64,000 bases of DNA from Campylorhamphus procurvoides (GCA_013396655.1 WBMV01000267.1:1842333-1906332); one strand, 5' to 3'. Counted from the first letter of the stretch, positions 25,205 to 37,919 are shown. A program made the numbers and translations. Notes: generated from the sequence alone by a model not told the origin.

Positions 25205-25892
25205 NNNNNNNNNNNNNNNNNNNNNNNNNNNNNNNNNNNNNNNNNNNNNNNNNNNNNNNNNNNNNNNNNNNNNNNNNNNNNNNNNNNNNNNNNNNNNNNN
25301 NNNNNNNNNNNNNNNNNNNNNNNNNNNNNNNNNNNNNNNNNNNNNNNNNNNNNNNNNNNNNNNNNNNNNNNNNNNNNNNNNNNNNNNNNNNNNNNNNNNN
25401 NNNNNNNNNNNNNNNNNNNNNNNNNNNNNNNNNNNNNNNNNNNNNNNNNNNNNNNNNNNNNNNNNNNNNNNNNNNNNNNNNNNNNNNNNNNNNNNNNNNN
25501 NNNNNNNNNNNNNNNNNNNNNNNNNNNNNNNNNNNNNNNNNNNNNNNNNNNNNNNNNNNNNNNNNNNNNNNNNNNNNNNNNNNNNNNNNNNNNNNNNNNN
25601 NNNNNNNNNNNNNNNNNNNNNNNNNNNNNNNNNNNNNNNNNNNNNNNNNNNNNNNNNNNNNNNNNNNNNNNNNNNNNNNNNNNNNNNNNNNNNNNNNNNN
25701 NNNNNNNNNNNNNNNNNNNNNNNNNNNNNNNNNNNNNNNNNNNNNNNNNNNNNNNNNNNNNNNNNNNNNNNNNNNNNNNNNNNNNNNNNNNNNNNNNNNN
25801 NNNNNNNNNNNNNNNNNNNNNNNNNNNNNNNNNNNNNNNNNNNNNNNNNNNNNNNNNNNNNNNNNNNNNNNNNNNNNNNNNNNNNNNNNNNN
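25205..25892. other. assembly gap inside minisatellite
   Basis: 688 bp of N with repeat sequence on both sides. The N count may be nominal rather than measured. Confidence 0.99.
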
Positions 25893-25990
25893 GCCGTTCC
25901 CCGGCGCCTCCCGGCCCCTTCCCCGCTGTTTCCCGGTGTGTCCCGGCCCCGTTCCCGGTGTTTCCCGGTCTATCCCGGTGTGTCCCGGCC
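25893..25990. repeat. CCGG-rich minisatellite, right part
   Basis: Continues the same words (TTTCCCGGTGTGTCCCGG and variants) up to about 25,990, where unique CpG island sequence begins. Confidence 0.85.
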
Positions 25991-26442
25991 GGCGCGGGCG
26001 GCTCCGCGCGGGGGGATTTGAAACGGCCGCTGCGGGGGCCGCGCGGCGGCTCCAGCCAATCAGCGGCGCGGATTTNGGGTCCCCCGCCCTGCCCTGCCCT
26101 GCCCGCTCCGCTGCGGGGGCTGCCCCTCAGCCCCGCCGCCCTGCCCGGGCAGCACGCAGCTCCCGGCGCCCGCGGGAGGGGCTTTTGTTCGCTCCCCCTT
26201 CTCCCTCCCTCCTCCCTCACTACCTGCCCTCGGTGCGGGTCCCCTCGCCCCCCCGGCTGCCGCAGGGTCTGTGCCGCGGGCTGGGCCTGGCCCCGGCCCC
26301 GGCCCCGGGGTGGCGGAGGAGCGGAAAGCAGCGATGCCGAGCCCGAGTCCCGGCTGTTGCAGCTTCATCCTTTCCCCCCATGCCCGCCTCCTCCTCCTCC
26401 TCCTCCCCCCGGCGCTGCGGGAGGTCGGGGCAGCATAAAGGG
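25991..26442 (+). promoter_or_regulatory. NSD2: candidate NSD2 core promoter and untranslated first exon
   Basis: Unique GC-rich sequence with a TTTGAAA (CHR-like) word at 26,017-26,023 and an AGCCAATCAG CCAAT box at 26,056-26,060. At the right side AAAGGG|GTAAGG gives a good splice donor with GT at 26,443-26,444, so a noncoding first exon could end at 26,442. Its start cannot be fixed from sequence; the usual CCAAT-to-start distance would place it near 26,100-26,160. Position relative to the coding exons and the single island support the link to NSD2. One unresolved base lies at 26,076. Confidence 0.45.
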
Positions 26443-28361
26443 GTAAGGCAGAGGTGCCCACCCGTCCCACCTCCCTCCCCCGGGGAATGGGGGATCAATC
26501 AGTGCAAGTCAGAAAGAAAACCGGAGGGGGGGGGGAAAACACGGCCAATGGGAAGGGGAAAAAAAAAACGCCTCCCCATGGTTTTTAAACCGCCTCCTTA
26601 AGGGGTGGGGAGGCTGCAAACGTCCCCCCGGTGGCGGGGAGAGTGTGGGGAGGTGGAGGCTGCCCCTGCCCCTTCCCGCCGGGTGGGACTGGGATTGCAC
26701 GGCAGCAGGAGTGGATGTAACTCTGGAAATGTATGGAGGGGGAAGCCATGTTTGATTTATTCCTCCACTAAACACTGGTGTGATGATCCTTCTACTTACA
26801 CCCTTCTGCAGTCCATCCTGGACCGGTATGGGAGGAGAGCCTTCTTAGGAAAACGGGAAGAAAACATTCCTGCCAAGGCGTGCGAGCTCGATGGCTCAAT
26901 CTTCATTAAGTATAAGAGGATAGGGCTCTTGTAACTTGAATTGATATTTGTGTGGTAAAAGAGCCTGGGGAACTTGTATTCCCAAGGCCATAGTTACAGC
27001 TCATCTGCTGTGGCTTTACCACTCTGGGGGTGGAGAAGAGAATTTGCCATACTTCTTGAACATATTTATACTTGCTTTTTGGTTCTGGCTTTTTGTTTTT
27101 AAATATGTCGGCTGAAAGGGGGAGTAAACACTATCAGAAGTAGAGAGACGGTAAACACCATATTTAAACAGATTTGAGAGAAAATGGGCTTCTTGCTAAC
27201 AGACATTAAACAGTCAAGGGGCTGGTATCAGTCATTGCCCATGTATTTCGTGTGCGTGAATAGTTTCTTACTGGCATTTGCTTTAAGATTGGTTTATACT
27301 GATTGTTAAATTTAGGAGCTAGTGCTGCCCACACTGAGTAAGCTAAGGAGGTCTGCTTTAAAAAAAAAAAAGGAGATATGTTTGGCTTTTAACCTTTTCA
27401 TACAGCCAAGGAAGGTAACTGTAAACACTGTAGGGTGGCATGAAGTTTGTAATAGATTTTGCAAAGAGTCCTTGCTGGAGACTTAGAGCAGGCATAGATA
27501 TGCTTTCTAAAATTCCTTACATATGGAACGTGTGGCTTCAGCTGCAAGGTTAAATTGGTTCTTTACCAAAATGTTTGTATGTTAGTAGGATCTCTGTAAT
27601 TTTATTGCTGAAGCTATTATTTGCTTGTTTGCTGTGGGAATTTCGCTCAGGAAATGCAGCATATCAACCTTAATAAACTCCTCAGTTTCACCGTGTGGTA
27701 TTTTTTGACTGTTGGATGCAATCGTTGCATTAAACCACTGTTTTGCGGAGCTACTCAAGGCTCAGTACTTACAGAATGTGCAATTTTTGGTTGCTTCAGT
27801 AAGCATCTATAGCCCATATATTAAAACATACTGGGATTTTCATCTAGCATGCTGCCATCAGAAAATCTGACAGGTTTTTTCAGTATGTGAATATAAATTC
27901 TCCTGAATATTCCTGGAGACTGTATGGCTAGTTCTTGTAAAGGTTATAGGACTACCCACCCTCAGACGTGCTTGGAAAAATCCAGATATTACAATTACAG
28001 TAAAGCATACTTATTTGTCAAATATTATTTGTAAATGCCAGAAGAAACTAGATCGTTATACTTTAAGGGTGTAGATTTAAAGTAGTGTGGAAAATGGAAA
28101 ATAAATGTGAAATGCATTTCTTTCTAGTTCAATATGAATCCAACAAATAGCTAGTAAGCAAAAAAAAATGGTGTTTTACTAGCAGTAGGGCTACATGCCT
28201 TTTCTATAGCCAGTGGTGGTTTTGCAGGGCAGACTATTGCATTTAAATTACTGCCTGCATGCAACAGACTGGGTATTACAGCAAAAACAACCCCACTTGG
28301 GCTTAGACTGGAAGCAAAAGTGATTGTTGTGGAGGTGGCTTTCTAATATTTGACTAGTGAA

Positions 28362-28418
28362 ATAAATATAAATACATATATGTTTATCTTCACATACATA
28401 TATATACACATATATGTG
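28362..28418. repeat. AT-rich TATA/CATA microsatellite
   Basis: Mixed ATACATAT and ATATATAC words. Confidence 0.65.
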
Positions 28419-29202
28419 AGTTTGTGTCCAAAACATTGCAGTAATAAAACAGCAAATGAATGGCAAGAAGGGATTATTTTTCAATGTCCTATTGTTTGTG
28501 GCCCTTTCACCTCTCACTTTTGCACTGAGCCTGCTTTTTGTTCCACTGGTGTCAGTACGTTTCCCAAGCGAGGTCTTGTTTCTCCAGCCTGATAAATGCA
28601 TGTATTTCCTTGTGGTCGATCAAAGCCTATTGACTGCACTGGGACTCCATCCATGTGTGCATAAAGATTCACCTGCTCTGGTCAGATTCCTGCACCAAGG
28701 ATGCAGTGTGGGATGAGGAGAAGATACAAGCAGAATTCTCGCAGCATTTCAGTCATGTCTGGTCATTGCTGCTTACATAACTAAGAGACATCTCTTAGTT
28801 ATTAAGCATAGAAGATGGTTTAATGCATGAAAATTGCAAATATTTTCTGTGTAGAGCAAGGTAAAGAGCCTGGCCTTTTCTGGGAAAAAGATTTTTACTT
28901 CTCCTCAAGAGCACTGTGCTGCACAGTGAGAAGCATCCACTAAGAGGTGTTGATGAAAAAACACGATGCCCTAACAGTCAGTAATGAGGCATCAGTGCAG
29001 AAATGCTCGGGCAGGACTAATAATAATGCAGTAGATGATGATGACTGCACGTTTTAATACTATGTTTGTGGCTATACTATTTGAGCTCTTTCATTAGTTT
29101 TCTGCAAAGACAAGTGAAATGGCCTTATGGATGAGTAGATATGATAGATCTGGTATAATTCTCAAATCTTGCCTTTGGATGAAGGAATGAGGGAGACCGT
29201 TG

Positions 29203-29312
29203 AATCACAGAATGGTTTGGGTTGGAAGGAACCTTAAAGACCATCTAGGTCCACCTCCCCTCTCATGAACAGGGACATCCTTAACTAGACCAGGTTGCTC
29301 AGAGCCCCATCT
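29203..29312 (-). mobile_element. CR1 LINE fragment
   Basis: Begins AATCACAGAATGGTTTGGGT and continues through GGTTGGAAGGAACCTTAAAG and GACCAGGTTGCTCAGAGCCCC. This is the reverse complement of the avian CR1 3' end, so the insertion is in minus orientation. About 110 bp remain; CR1 copies are normally truncated at the 5' end. Confidence 0.92.
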
Positions 29313-31009
29313 CAAGTGGATCTAAGTGGATCAGTAAGTCCCATGGTTCTAGGGAGCATTGCTTTTCCAGTCAGGATATAGCTTTGAGAAATATCTTCAC
29401 TGAGGATATACTGGAATCTCAGTGGTATAAATGTGAGGCAGAGGTGGAATATAGCACCAGAATAAGCAGTCTGGTGGTAAAGTGGAGAAAATAATTTCGT
29501 ATCAGAGCTTGGCATGGGAGTCCAAATTTTCTTTGGTGCATAATTGTGAAGGACTTAGAGAGAAAGGGGATGGGTCGGAGAGCCTGGCTCACGTGCCAGT
29601 AGTCACCCTGCAGGCTGTAAATTCATGCAGCTGGTTGAGTGGGTTGGTCAGCTATTTTATACTATTAATGAATATTTGTGAGTTATTGGTTCTGAGAACA
29701 TTTTTTAATGAAAAGAGAGAAACTGCCCAAATTCTCCCTTCACTGCGCCTTCAAATTATGTTTTCTATGACCTCCGGTCATTGGAGGTACTATGACAGCT
29801 GTATAAATTTATTTACCTCTTTCTTTTCATTTTACACGGGCACAAATAACTGAAGTGATACTTTCATGTTACTTTTAATATTTTTGTCAGTTTTGTGGAC
29901 ATCTGTAAGAATAATATTTTCTAGCATCAGAAGGAAGAGAAGTTTTTGAAATGTGTTAGAAGGAAAACATAGACTGTACTCTATTCTGTTGAATAGCAGG
30001 ATACAAAAATACACAAGATTCCTGGTGAACAGATCATATATACTAATATGTTGTGTATGGTGATGAGAGGTTAGTGCATAGTCCATCATGCATTACTTTC
30101 CTAACAAGTAACTCTAAATTTTAGCACCAGATAATCGGTTGATTCTCTGGTACATTTGAATAGCTGCTTCTGTTCAAAGCGTACAGTAGATTATACCATT
30201 AACCAAATTTTTTAAAATGCCTTTTATGGGCAATAAACAAATACATGTGAATCATGGTTGAACCAAAAGCAAACTTTCTACTATCCTTCTTTCTAATGTT
30301 AAGAATTAGTATTGTTGCATGGAAGTTGTTCTGATAGTACAGTGGTGTGATGAGCCACATATGGAAAGTAGATGTTTGGAAATATCATTTCGCAGCAATC
30401 AAATTAGACTTAGTAAGTATAGAATAGTGAAGGACTGGCCTATATGTACTTGAGTATTCATATGTTGGCCAAAATGACTTTGCCATGGGTAAATCTGGAT
30501 TCTCATATTTGGTATACTTTGAAACTAATAAAATATATAAGTGACTTACAGCATATGTTAGATTGCAAAGGTTATTCAACAGGTGAGGGCTCAGTTTCTG
30601 GTTTTGTCCCCATCCTTTTAACTTGTCCTATTTTTATCAAGATAGCAATTTGATCTTCTTTTGAACTTTGGTATTCAGCTCCCCAGCACAAATTGGAGCT
30701 ACTTTATGTTCATATTTAGGGTAAGGATGCATAGGTGGCAAGTGACTGGAAAACTATAGCATGATGTGCTATTGAAGTTGACTTTCATAGAAGCTTTAAC
30801 TTTTTTTTTTCTGCTCTCTGAAGGATACTGTTGGTTTTCTGTGTGTCTCTTTGGAGAAGCACAAGGATGTTTTGTTCTGTTGGCTGACAGAGGTGGCCAT
30901 TTAACTGTCTTTGTGAAACCTCTTTAGCCTGTGCCTTTTACAAAATGCTAAAATAGTAGCATCTCACATCTGTGCTAAAACACAGATAAATACCCCTGTG
31001 TTTTCTACA

Positions 31010-31139
31010 GAATCATGGAATATTCTGAGTTGGAAGAGATCATCGAGTCCAGCTCTTAAGTGAATGGCCTGTATGGAGATTGAACACACAACTTTGGCAT
31101 TATTAGCACCATGCTTTAACCAGCTGGGCTGATCTCCGG
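31010..31139 (-). mobile_element. tRNA-Ile/CR1 composite SINE (TguSINE1-like)
   Basis: On the minus strand, 31,139-31,065 reads as an almost full-length tRNA-Ile: A-box region, a GGTGCTAATAATGCC anticodon arm with AAT anticodon, a B-box, and a GGCCA-like 3' end. It passes directly into 31,064-31,010, which matches the CR1 3' end (..TCCAACTCAGAATATTCC..ATTCTGT). This head-tail structure is that of the TguSINE1 family, described from zebra finch and other passerines and thought to be mobilised by CR1. Several tRNA-stem substitutions show it is a retrotransposed copy, not a working tRNA gene. Confidence 0.85.
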
Positions 31140-32333
31140 GTGTGCAAATCCTCTTTAAACATATTTGGCTTTGAGAGCTAAAATCACAATTCCCTTTTTT
31201 CTCTGCCATAGTCAAAAACAATAGGAATGAATCTCCTCATCTCTGAGTTCAGCCTTAGTAAATAAGAGACACACCAAGGAGCAGAAGATGACTTAATATG
31301 TGACAAAAATATTTTCAAGAGAAAGGGCTGAGGTTAGGGAAGATCTCATTAGAGATGGGATCTAAACATAATTTGAAATACTTTGAAAAACTGGTAAAAG
31401 AATAAAAGAAACCCTAGAAACAGCATGCAGTAATGCAGCCTCCTGCCATAGTGTTTGGGACCCATTGCATGTATTTATTCATTCTAATAATTTGAAGTGT
31501 AAATGTTCCTGCTGTGGCATGTGTTATTCTGTGGAGCTGAGGTTCCCAAGATCATGTATCAGATAGATCAATTGTGGAACTTGCCAGCCTTGGTGGAATG
31601 CCATTGGAGCAAGGATCCTGACTGCACTGGCACTCAGAAAATTGTCTAAATTGGGGAGTTACCTCTGTAGTAAAGAATGCCTAGATTCTAGTCTGATAAT
31701 AAAGCCAGAGGGATTTAAGCCAAGGAATGAACCTTGTAGAGCAGTGTAGGATGAAAGATATGAATATGGATCTTTTCCCTTTATGGAGTAGTTGCCAACA
31801 GCCTTCAATCAGAATGAAGTTAATGTTGTGATTTTTCTGTGGATGCAAAATGCAGACCCTCAGAATCTGGTTTATAGTAGCACTCCTGAACAAACTGGAA
31901 ACAAATGCTGGGCTTAAATGTGGAATGTGACTGAAATTCAGCACTAGTGCAGAAAACAAGTTGCAGGCTTAAAACGTGTAGCAGAAAGTGCACGTACAAT
32001 ATCTACTCATCAGGTGAATGCTTGCCTCAAAATGGTAGTGATAGCTGAGTCTTCAGAAACTGCAAGTACGGGACGCAACTACAGTTGTTTAACATGACTT
32101 ACTTCTATGGTCAGAACTATTTAGATTTTCCCATGAGAAGTATGTACGACAAAATTTGTCTAAAGAACTAAATTTGATAAGACAGTGAAGTAATCCACAA
32201 AGCTAGTGCTCCTCTGAAACGACAGCAAAAAATGGCAAAACTTGTTGCAAACCTCTCAACACAGAAGTTTTGGAAAGTGGACAAGAAGGAGTTGTTTTGT
32301 TAGGAAAACTGTTTTATCTTTCCGTCTCCACTC

Positions 32334-32585
32334 TAAATAGGTAAGCTACACTATAACTACAGAAGCCTAAAACTCAAATGCCAGACCTTTTACCTGTTAA
32401 CAGCTACACTGTCTCCAAGCTAAATAGGTAAGCTACACTATAACTGCAGAAACATAAAACTCAAATTTGAGACCTTTTACCTGTAACAGTTACCGTATCT
32501 GCAAGCTAAATAGGTAAGCTACACTATAACTACAGAAACCTGAATCTCAAATTCCAGACCTTTTACCTATAACAGTTACACTAAT
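32334..32585. repeat. three tandem copies of an 86-87-bp unit
   Basis: Copies start at TAAATAGGTAAGCTACACTA at 32,334, 32,421 and 32,507, and each ends near CCAGACCTTTTACCT followed by AACAG-T/C-TACAC. Copies differ by scattered substitutions and small indels. No fourth copy follows. The repeat lies in NSD2 intron 1. Confidence 0.93.
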
Positions 32586-35500
32586 TGCTTTGTGAGGGAT
32601 TTTTGATGTAGGTTAGCAAAAGAAACAAAAAAGGAATTAAGAACCATGAGAATGGTGGCAATGCATTTTGGCAAGAGCATGGTAGAGCCCCAGCACAGGA
32701 AAATTACTTCAAGTGAAGTCAGAACCAGAAAGGCCACTTCATAGCAAGTATTTGGATTTGCTTGAGGAGTGCCTAATGTTCGAAGTCTCCGGCCTTGTTT
32801 GAGTGTTCCTGGCATACATCTGCCAGTTCTCTGTGTGTGTGTTTTCCTTTGAGGTAATACACTGTAGAATTATTAATGTAGTTGAGTGTAAATGGTTTTG
32901 GTCTGCGTGAAGTAGACCAGAATTAGCACAGTATGGCCAGGATTACATTATGGGCAGTTAAGTTGTTCAGATATGGATACTTAGAGTTTTTGGAGATCAG
33001 TGCACATCTGTAAGTAAAATTCTGTGGAGTCAGCCTTAATTGCCTCTGAACCTTACCCTACAGTTCTTTACTTAATACTGTGGGATGTGAAGTTGAATGT
33101 ACTGAGTGAAATAAATCATCTGTTTGTACATGTTACCTGTACGCATTAGGGAGGTGTATTATCAGTGCAACGTTCTGCTGTTTCTATAAACAACAGATGA
33201 TGTGGCCAAACAATGCTCTGTGGTAAAGATTATGATGCCTGCCTCTATATACAGACAGCTGGGCCTTCATACTGTGAGCAAGGCCTCATATATCACCAGT
33301 GTCACAACACCACCTTTTAGAATGATTCCAGTGTGCCAAGTATGCTCCTGGCATTTAAATTCACCCACTTGGATGAACAGGTTTTAATGCTGTGCTAGAC
33401 AAAGATAGCAGAGTTGTCAGGATCTGGGCAAAATGATTGTAGCCTCTGGATTAAAGTTAGTTGCTGTCTGGTCAGATCTGGGCAATGTTGTTGATTTCTG
33501 TAGTGGTGGAGCAGATAACATTTTGTTAGCGCTACAGTTTGATTCATTACTTATAACATTTTGTGGTGCCATCCCAGATTTGATCTTCCCTTTTCAGAAT
33601 TTGCGTGATCGGAAATTTTCATGATTCTCTGGGTGAGGCTTCAGGCAGTTGCTGTGCTGTCATGACTACATATGGGAATAAGGGCAGTCACTGGCCATAG
33701 TGAACAGGAAACAGACTACAGGGCATTTGTCTTCTGCAGGGAGTGCTGTGTAAGCCAGAGGATCCAGGGCCGGAAGGTGTGGTTCAAGGAGTTGGAGGTA
33801 GGATGCTGAAAAGAAAAAGCAGCGCGATTAAAGAAGGTGTGAGAAAGGAAAGTAGGCTTTGACTGGGTGAAAAAGCAGTGTAAATAAGAAGCTCTGCACC
33901 TAACTGCAGAGCTATTTGGGATTGTATTTGGTTCTTTGTTCCCAAGCCATAGAGAAGTCAGGGGCATAACTCTGAGAAAGAAAGATATCATTTCACTGGT
34001 GAGCAAAGACCTAGACTGGCTGTACTGAATTGTTGAGTCCTGTTTTGTTAGAGATGGACCAGTCCCTTCAGCTGAACCATTTGAAGCTCTCCAGGACACA
34101 CAAAGGTTTAAGGTTTGCATTTGAAAACAACATTTTTACTTTAAGTCTTTTGTTAAGCAACTGTTGGGAGCTGCCTTTTAGTGTTTATTAAATATTGGTG
34201 GTAAATCCACTAGTTACTACCATTTTAGGCACTGGTGTTCTTTCCTGCTTATCTGCAGAGGAGAAGTGATTATTTTCCGTTTGATCTGTGGTCCCACCAT
34301 GGTAGTATCTGTATTCTCTTTTCAGGTAGAAATGCAACATCTTAGAAGAATTTGGTTTTACATAAATCTGTCTCATTACTTCTCCACCCACCTCCAACAG
34401 CAAGAGTGGAACTGACAAATTTCTGCAGCACTGGGAAAAGAGTATTTCTTGCAATTTTGAAGAAAAGGAATTCATGGGGAGTTCTCTTACAGAATCGTCT
34501 AGCCTTGTCCTCAGCAAGGGCTGGTTGCAAAAGCTTTTCCTGAGGAAGAACAAAAAGTCAAGTCCATCCATTTTGTAAGCTTGCTTCCTGCAGTAGCAAG
34601 TGGCATTTAAAGGGAAAAAATTACTCACCATTCTACAGTTCTTAAATCTACAAGTTGGTATTACTTATTGCCTTTGTAAGAAGGCAGTAAACACTTGTTT
34701 TGGTTGATGAAAATAGTCTATAAAGTTCTGAAATTTTATCCATTAGGGGAAAAAAGCGCAACCAAGACAAATTGAAAAATATTGATACTTTTTTCCCCCC
34801 AGAAAAATATTGAGTGGCAAGTAATATTGGGTAGTAAGTGCAACTGTGAGTACTCTAAGTTTATTCACACAGTTTTCAAAATGTGCTTGATCTTTTTGAG
34901 CAAACGTATATTCCATCTCTATATGACATTATTCTGTACTAAAAGTGTAAGGAAATTTTTATATCCCCATTTAAAAATATTTTGTAAGTCAGCCTTGCTA
35001 GCTGATTGATTAATTGAAATCACTGTGTGTCTACTGCAAGACAAATGATGTCTTTATTTCAGGTGCTTTTATGTTATAAATTGGCTCCTTTGGACTAACA
35101 TTTCCTTTTGTTTTTTCCTTTCATAAGACTAGTGGTAAATTTTTAGAAAGGTTTGATGCAATTATTTTCAATTCTCTGTCAGCTACTACATAAAGGTTTT
35201 TCTTCACGAGAGATAATGCTTTTGAATGTTCTGGATAGAACTGGTTTGTAACAATTTTTGGCAAACTTGCAGTGCAATTTTCATTTATGTGTTTTCTTCT
35301 GAAACTAAATTCTGTTTCTATCCTGTAGTAATCTTTTGTTGTTTTAGTATAGTGAATAACAGTTATAGTGTACTGCATGATAGCAAATATTTCTATACTC
35401 CTATTTAATATTTTAGGGGTTTTATACAAGATAATGTGATTAGGCATATTCAAGTTCTCAAATGCATTAGCAAGAATGTGTTGTAACCTTATTAATAAGT

Positions 35501-36509
35501 ATTTTGTCTCATTCTGATCTGAAAATTTGAATAACCTTTTGTCTTAAAATTGATGAGAGAATGGAGAAGACGTGTCATAAAGTGATCTTAACAGAAAAAG
35601 GCAGCAGCCATCTATTAGCTTTTTCAGTGCCAGCCGAACGCCTTATTTGTAGGTAATAAAAATAGCTTTTGTAGATACAGTTCTTTTACTGGGAATTTGT
35701 ACTGAAGTGTGTCATCTTCCACCTCTTTTCCCCCTCGCTGTGCCTGCCCCAGGTGATTCACCTGAGAAAGAAAACCCTTAGAGAAAACAGAAGTGATATT
35801 TAATAGAGGTGCTTGTTGTTGGTTACTTACTCTGTTCACTCCCTTTGGCAGAATTGGAAGGAATGGACTACTCCATTATTACTGACGCACAAGAAAAGCA
35901 TCTCTGAAATTACAGCAAATGTGGAAGAAATGAGTAATAAATATCACAGAAATGATAGTGGCCTGGACAGGGAAGGGGGAATCTGACATGAAGAGTAACT
36001 GTTTTTGGCTCATAACTTCTGTCAGATGATGACCTTTCAATTAATTAATAAATTACTTAAAATGTCTGCAAAATAATCTGCCTTTTTTAGAACTCGTCTT
36101 TTAGTATGAAAATGCATACAAAACCATTGCAAGGATTGTCCAATTGTAATTGTCTGATTAAAATATCTAGAGACCTTTTTCTGATAAATCAAATCTTATT
36201 TTGCATACTGAAAGCTATTTGTTCACAAGCCAAAATATCATGTTTATTCAGCAGACTGCTTGGCTGTCATGTTTTTTTTTTCCTCTTTGTTAATGCGAAT
36301 GGTACTTGTTGGGTCACCAGACATTCAATATGGGACGATACTGCCTTAAGCTCATTAGCTGCTACTAATGTGTGGTGCTTTTGTCCCATTCCTTTGCTTG
36401 CCCTCCCCCAGTTTCCTTTTCAATAGATACAGAGTCATCTAGAAAAAGATAAGGGATTGCTTTTGCTTCTATGCGATATGATGGTTCAGCATGAGTGCAC
36501 TTAAATTTA

Positions 36510-37245
36510 ACTACCAAATCTAATTGTATGCTCGGTTGCTTCAAGACCTTACTCTTACAATTTGGATCAACCAGATCCTGTCTGTGATCGATCTTACTTC
36601 ATTCTTTCATGTCCTGTCTTCTAGATCTCCTTGCTTTAATTCCAAACTCACAGCAGCACTGCTCAATTATCAGTTGCTGATTATTTTTTCCTTACCCATT
36701 ATTTTCAGCTGTCATCATCTTCTCACAAAGAACCTGGTCCTTTTTCTTCCTTATGGTGTTACCGTGAATTTTTACATAACAAAGGTGGTGCAAAATTTAA
36801 CTAGCTTCAATTTTGATCTTCTTTCCCACGTGTAGATTTGCTAACTTCCTTCATTTAACCAGACCCCACAATGTAGCTTATTTTTTGCAAGGAGGACTGA
36901 GGTGTGTATCAAAAAATTTCAAACCAGTGGTTGTCCTAGACATGGTGACTAACCTGCAAATTGCTCTCTACATGTCTCATCTCCCCAGTGGGATTATATT
37001 TGCTTGTAGGTACTTAAATCTGTTATCTTTGTTCATTATTCTCCTTCTTACCTCACTTGGTTCCATTAAATCTTTGTACAAACATGGTCTATTTTCCATG
37101 TTCTATAATCTGCATCTACTGGTTCTGATAATCTTACTGTCTCAAATTCCTGCCTTTGTCTTCATCTTGCCATTTACTACTGTCCTGCGTACATTAACTT
37201 CCTTTTACCAGTTTTACTCCTGAATTTGTTGTCTTTCTAGACTCC
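36510..37245 (+). other. pyrimidine-rich stretch in intron 1
   Basis: About 700 bp with marked C+T excess on the + strand (many CTTC, TCTT and CCTT words). It may be a decayed transposon of a class I cannot name. Similar shorter stretches lie at about 5,520-5,740 and 13,945-14,125. Confidence 0.35.
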
Positions 37246-37547
37246 AGCAATTTGAGGAGCCTTTTTCAGTGCTTTCACCTGATTTTAGTGACCTGCATTA
37301 ATGAGAATCATTAACTGAACCTTCACTCACCAAAGTTCTAAAATCTGCATACTGTGTATCTTCTGATGTATTAGACAAATCAAGGTAATTCCTAAAAGTT
37401 CAGGGTCATTCACTGCATGGCCTTATTGGTCTTCATTTTTTTGTGATATGGAGTGAATACCCTTAGGTTTATTAGCAACAAAGAGAAAAATTTGATTTCT
37501 TTAAACCACATCTTTTTACTTAGTTATCTACTGCTTTATTGTCCTGA

Positions 37548-37655
37548 CAAGGCCTTGAGCAACTTGATCTCTGTTGGGCCTGGCTTAATCAAAGGGTTGA
37601 AATAGTTCACCTGGGAAAGTCCCTTCCAGCCTAAGCTATTCTGTGACTCTATGAT
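37548..37655 (+). mobile_element. CR1 LINE fragment
   Basis: AAGGCCTTGAGCAACTTGAT leads to AAAGTCCCTTCCAGCCTAAG and CTATTCTGTGACTCTATGAT, the sense-strand CR1 3' end with its terminal ATTCTATGAT repeat. An internal segment is diverged or shortened. Confidence 0.88.
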
Positions 37656-37919
37656 GATTTTTATGTTTTGAAACTCTTTCAGCTATCACTTCTAATTCAT
37701 CCAGTGTTTTGAGTACACCAGGAACATAGTCAAATTAGATTATTTATTGCTTTTTTGAGTTGCAATGGTGTGCCTCAAGCTTGATGGCTTTGCAGCCTAA
37801 AGAAGTGATGAGAGTAAGAGTTATTATTAAGCAGGAAAAACAAACACTAGTAAGTTGTGGATTAAAACAAAGAGTTACAAAATGCAGGCGTCTCAATCCA
37901 GAAATCCAGAGCCTGATAA

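Larger units (their letters stand above)
24500..26700. promoter_or_regulatory. NSD2: CpG island upstream of NSD2
   Basis: Dense CpG and high GC starting near 24,500 and ending near 26,700, against AT-rich flanks. It includes a CACGTG E-box at 24,523-24,528, GC-box-like sequences, a CCAAT box at 26,056-26,060 and long GGGGCC-type runs. The island contains a minisatellite and a 688-bp gap, so its true length and strength are unknown. It is the only CpG island upstream of the NSD2 coding exons and is the likely promoter. A divergent transcript to the left is possible but unsupported. Confidence 0.7.

Noticed and set aside
24498..26601. Very long open frames in several phases on both strands (up to about 590 codons)
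   Set aside because: They run through the N gap and consist of GC-rich minisatellite translated in different phases (repeated GTHRETPG- or PGPIPGVSRC-type peptides).
26605..26934. 109-codon + frame just after the CpG island
   Set aside because: Lies in the presumed first intron, with no matching family and GC-rich start; likely chance.
31065..31139. tRNA-Ile gene on the minus strand
   Set aside because: Substitutions in the stems and direct fusion to a CR1 tail show it is the head of a SINE.
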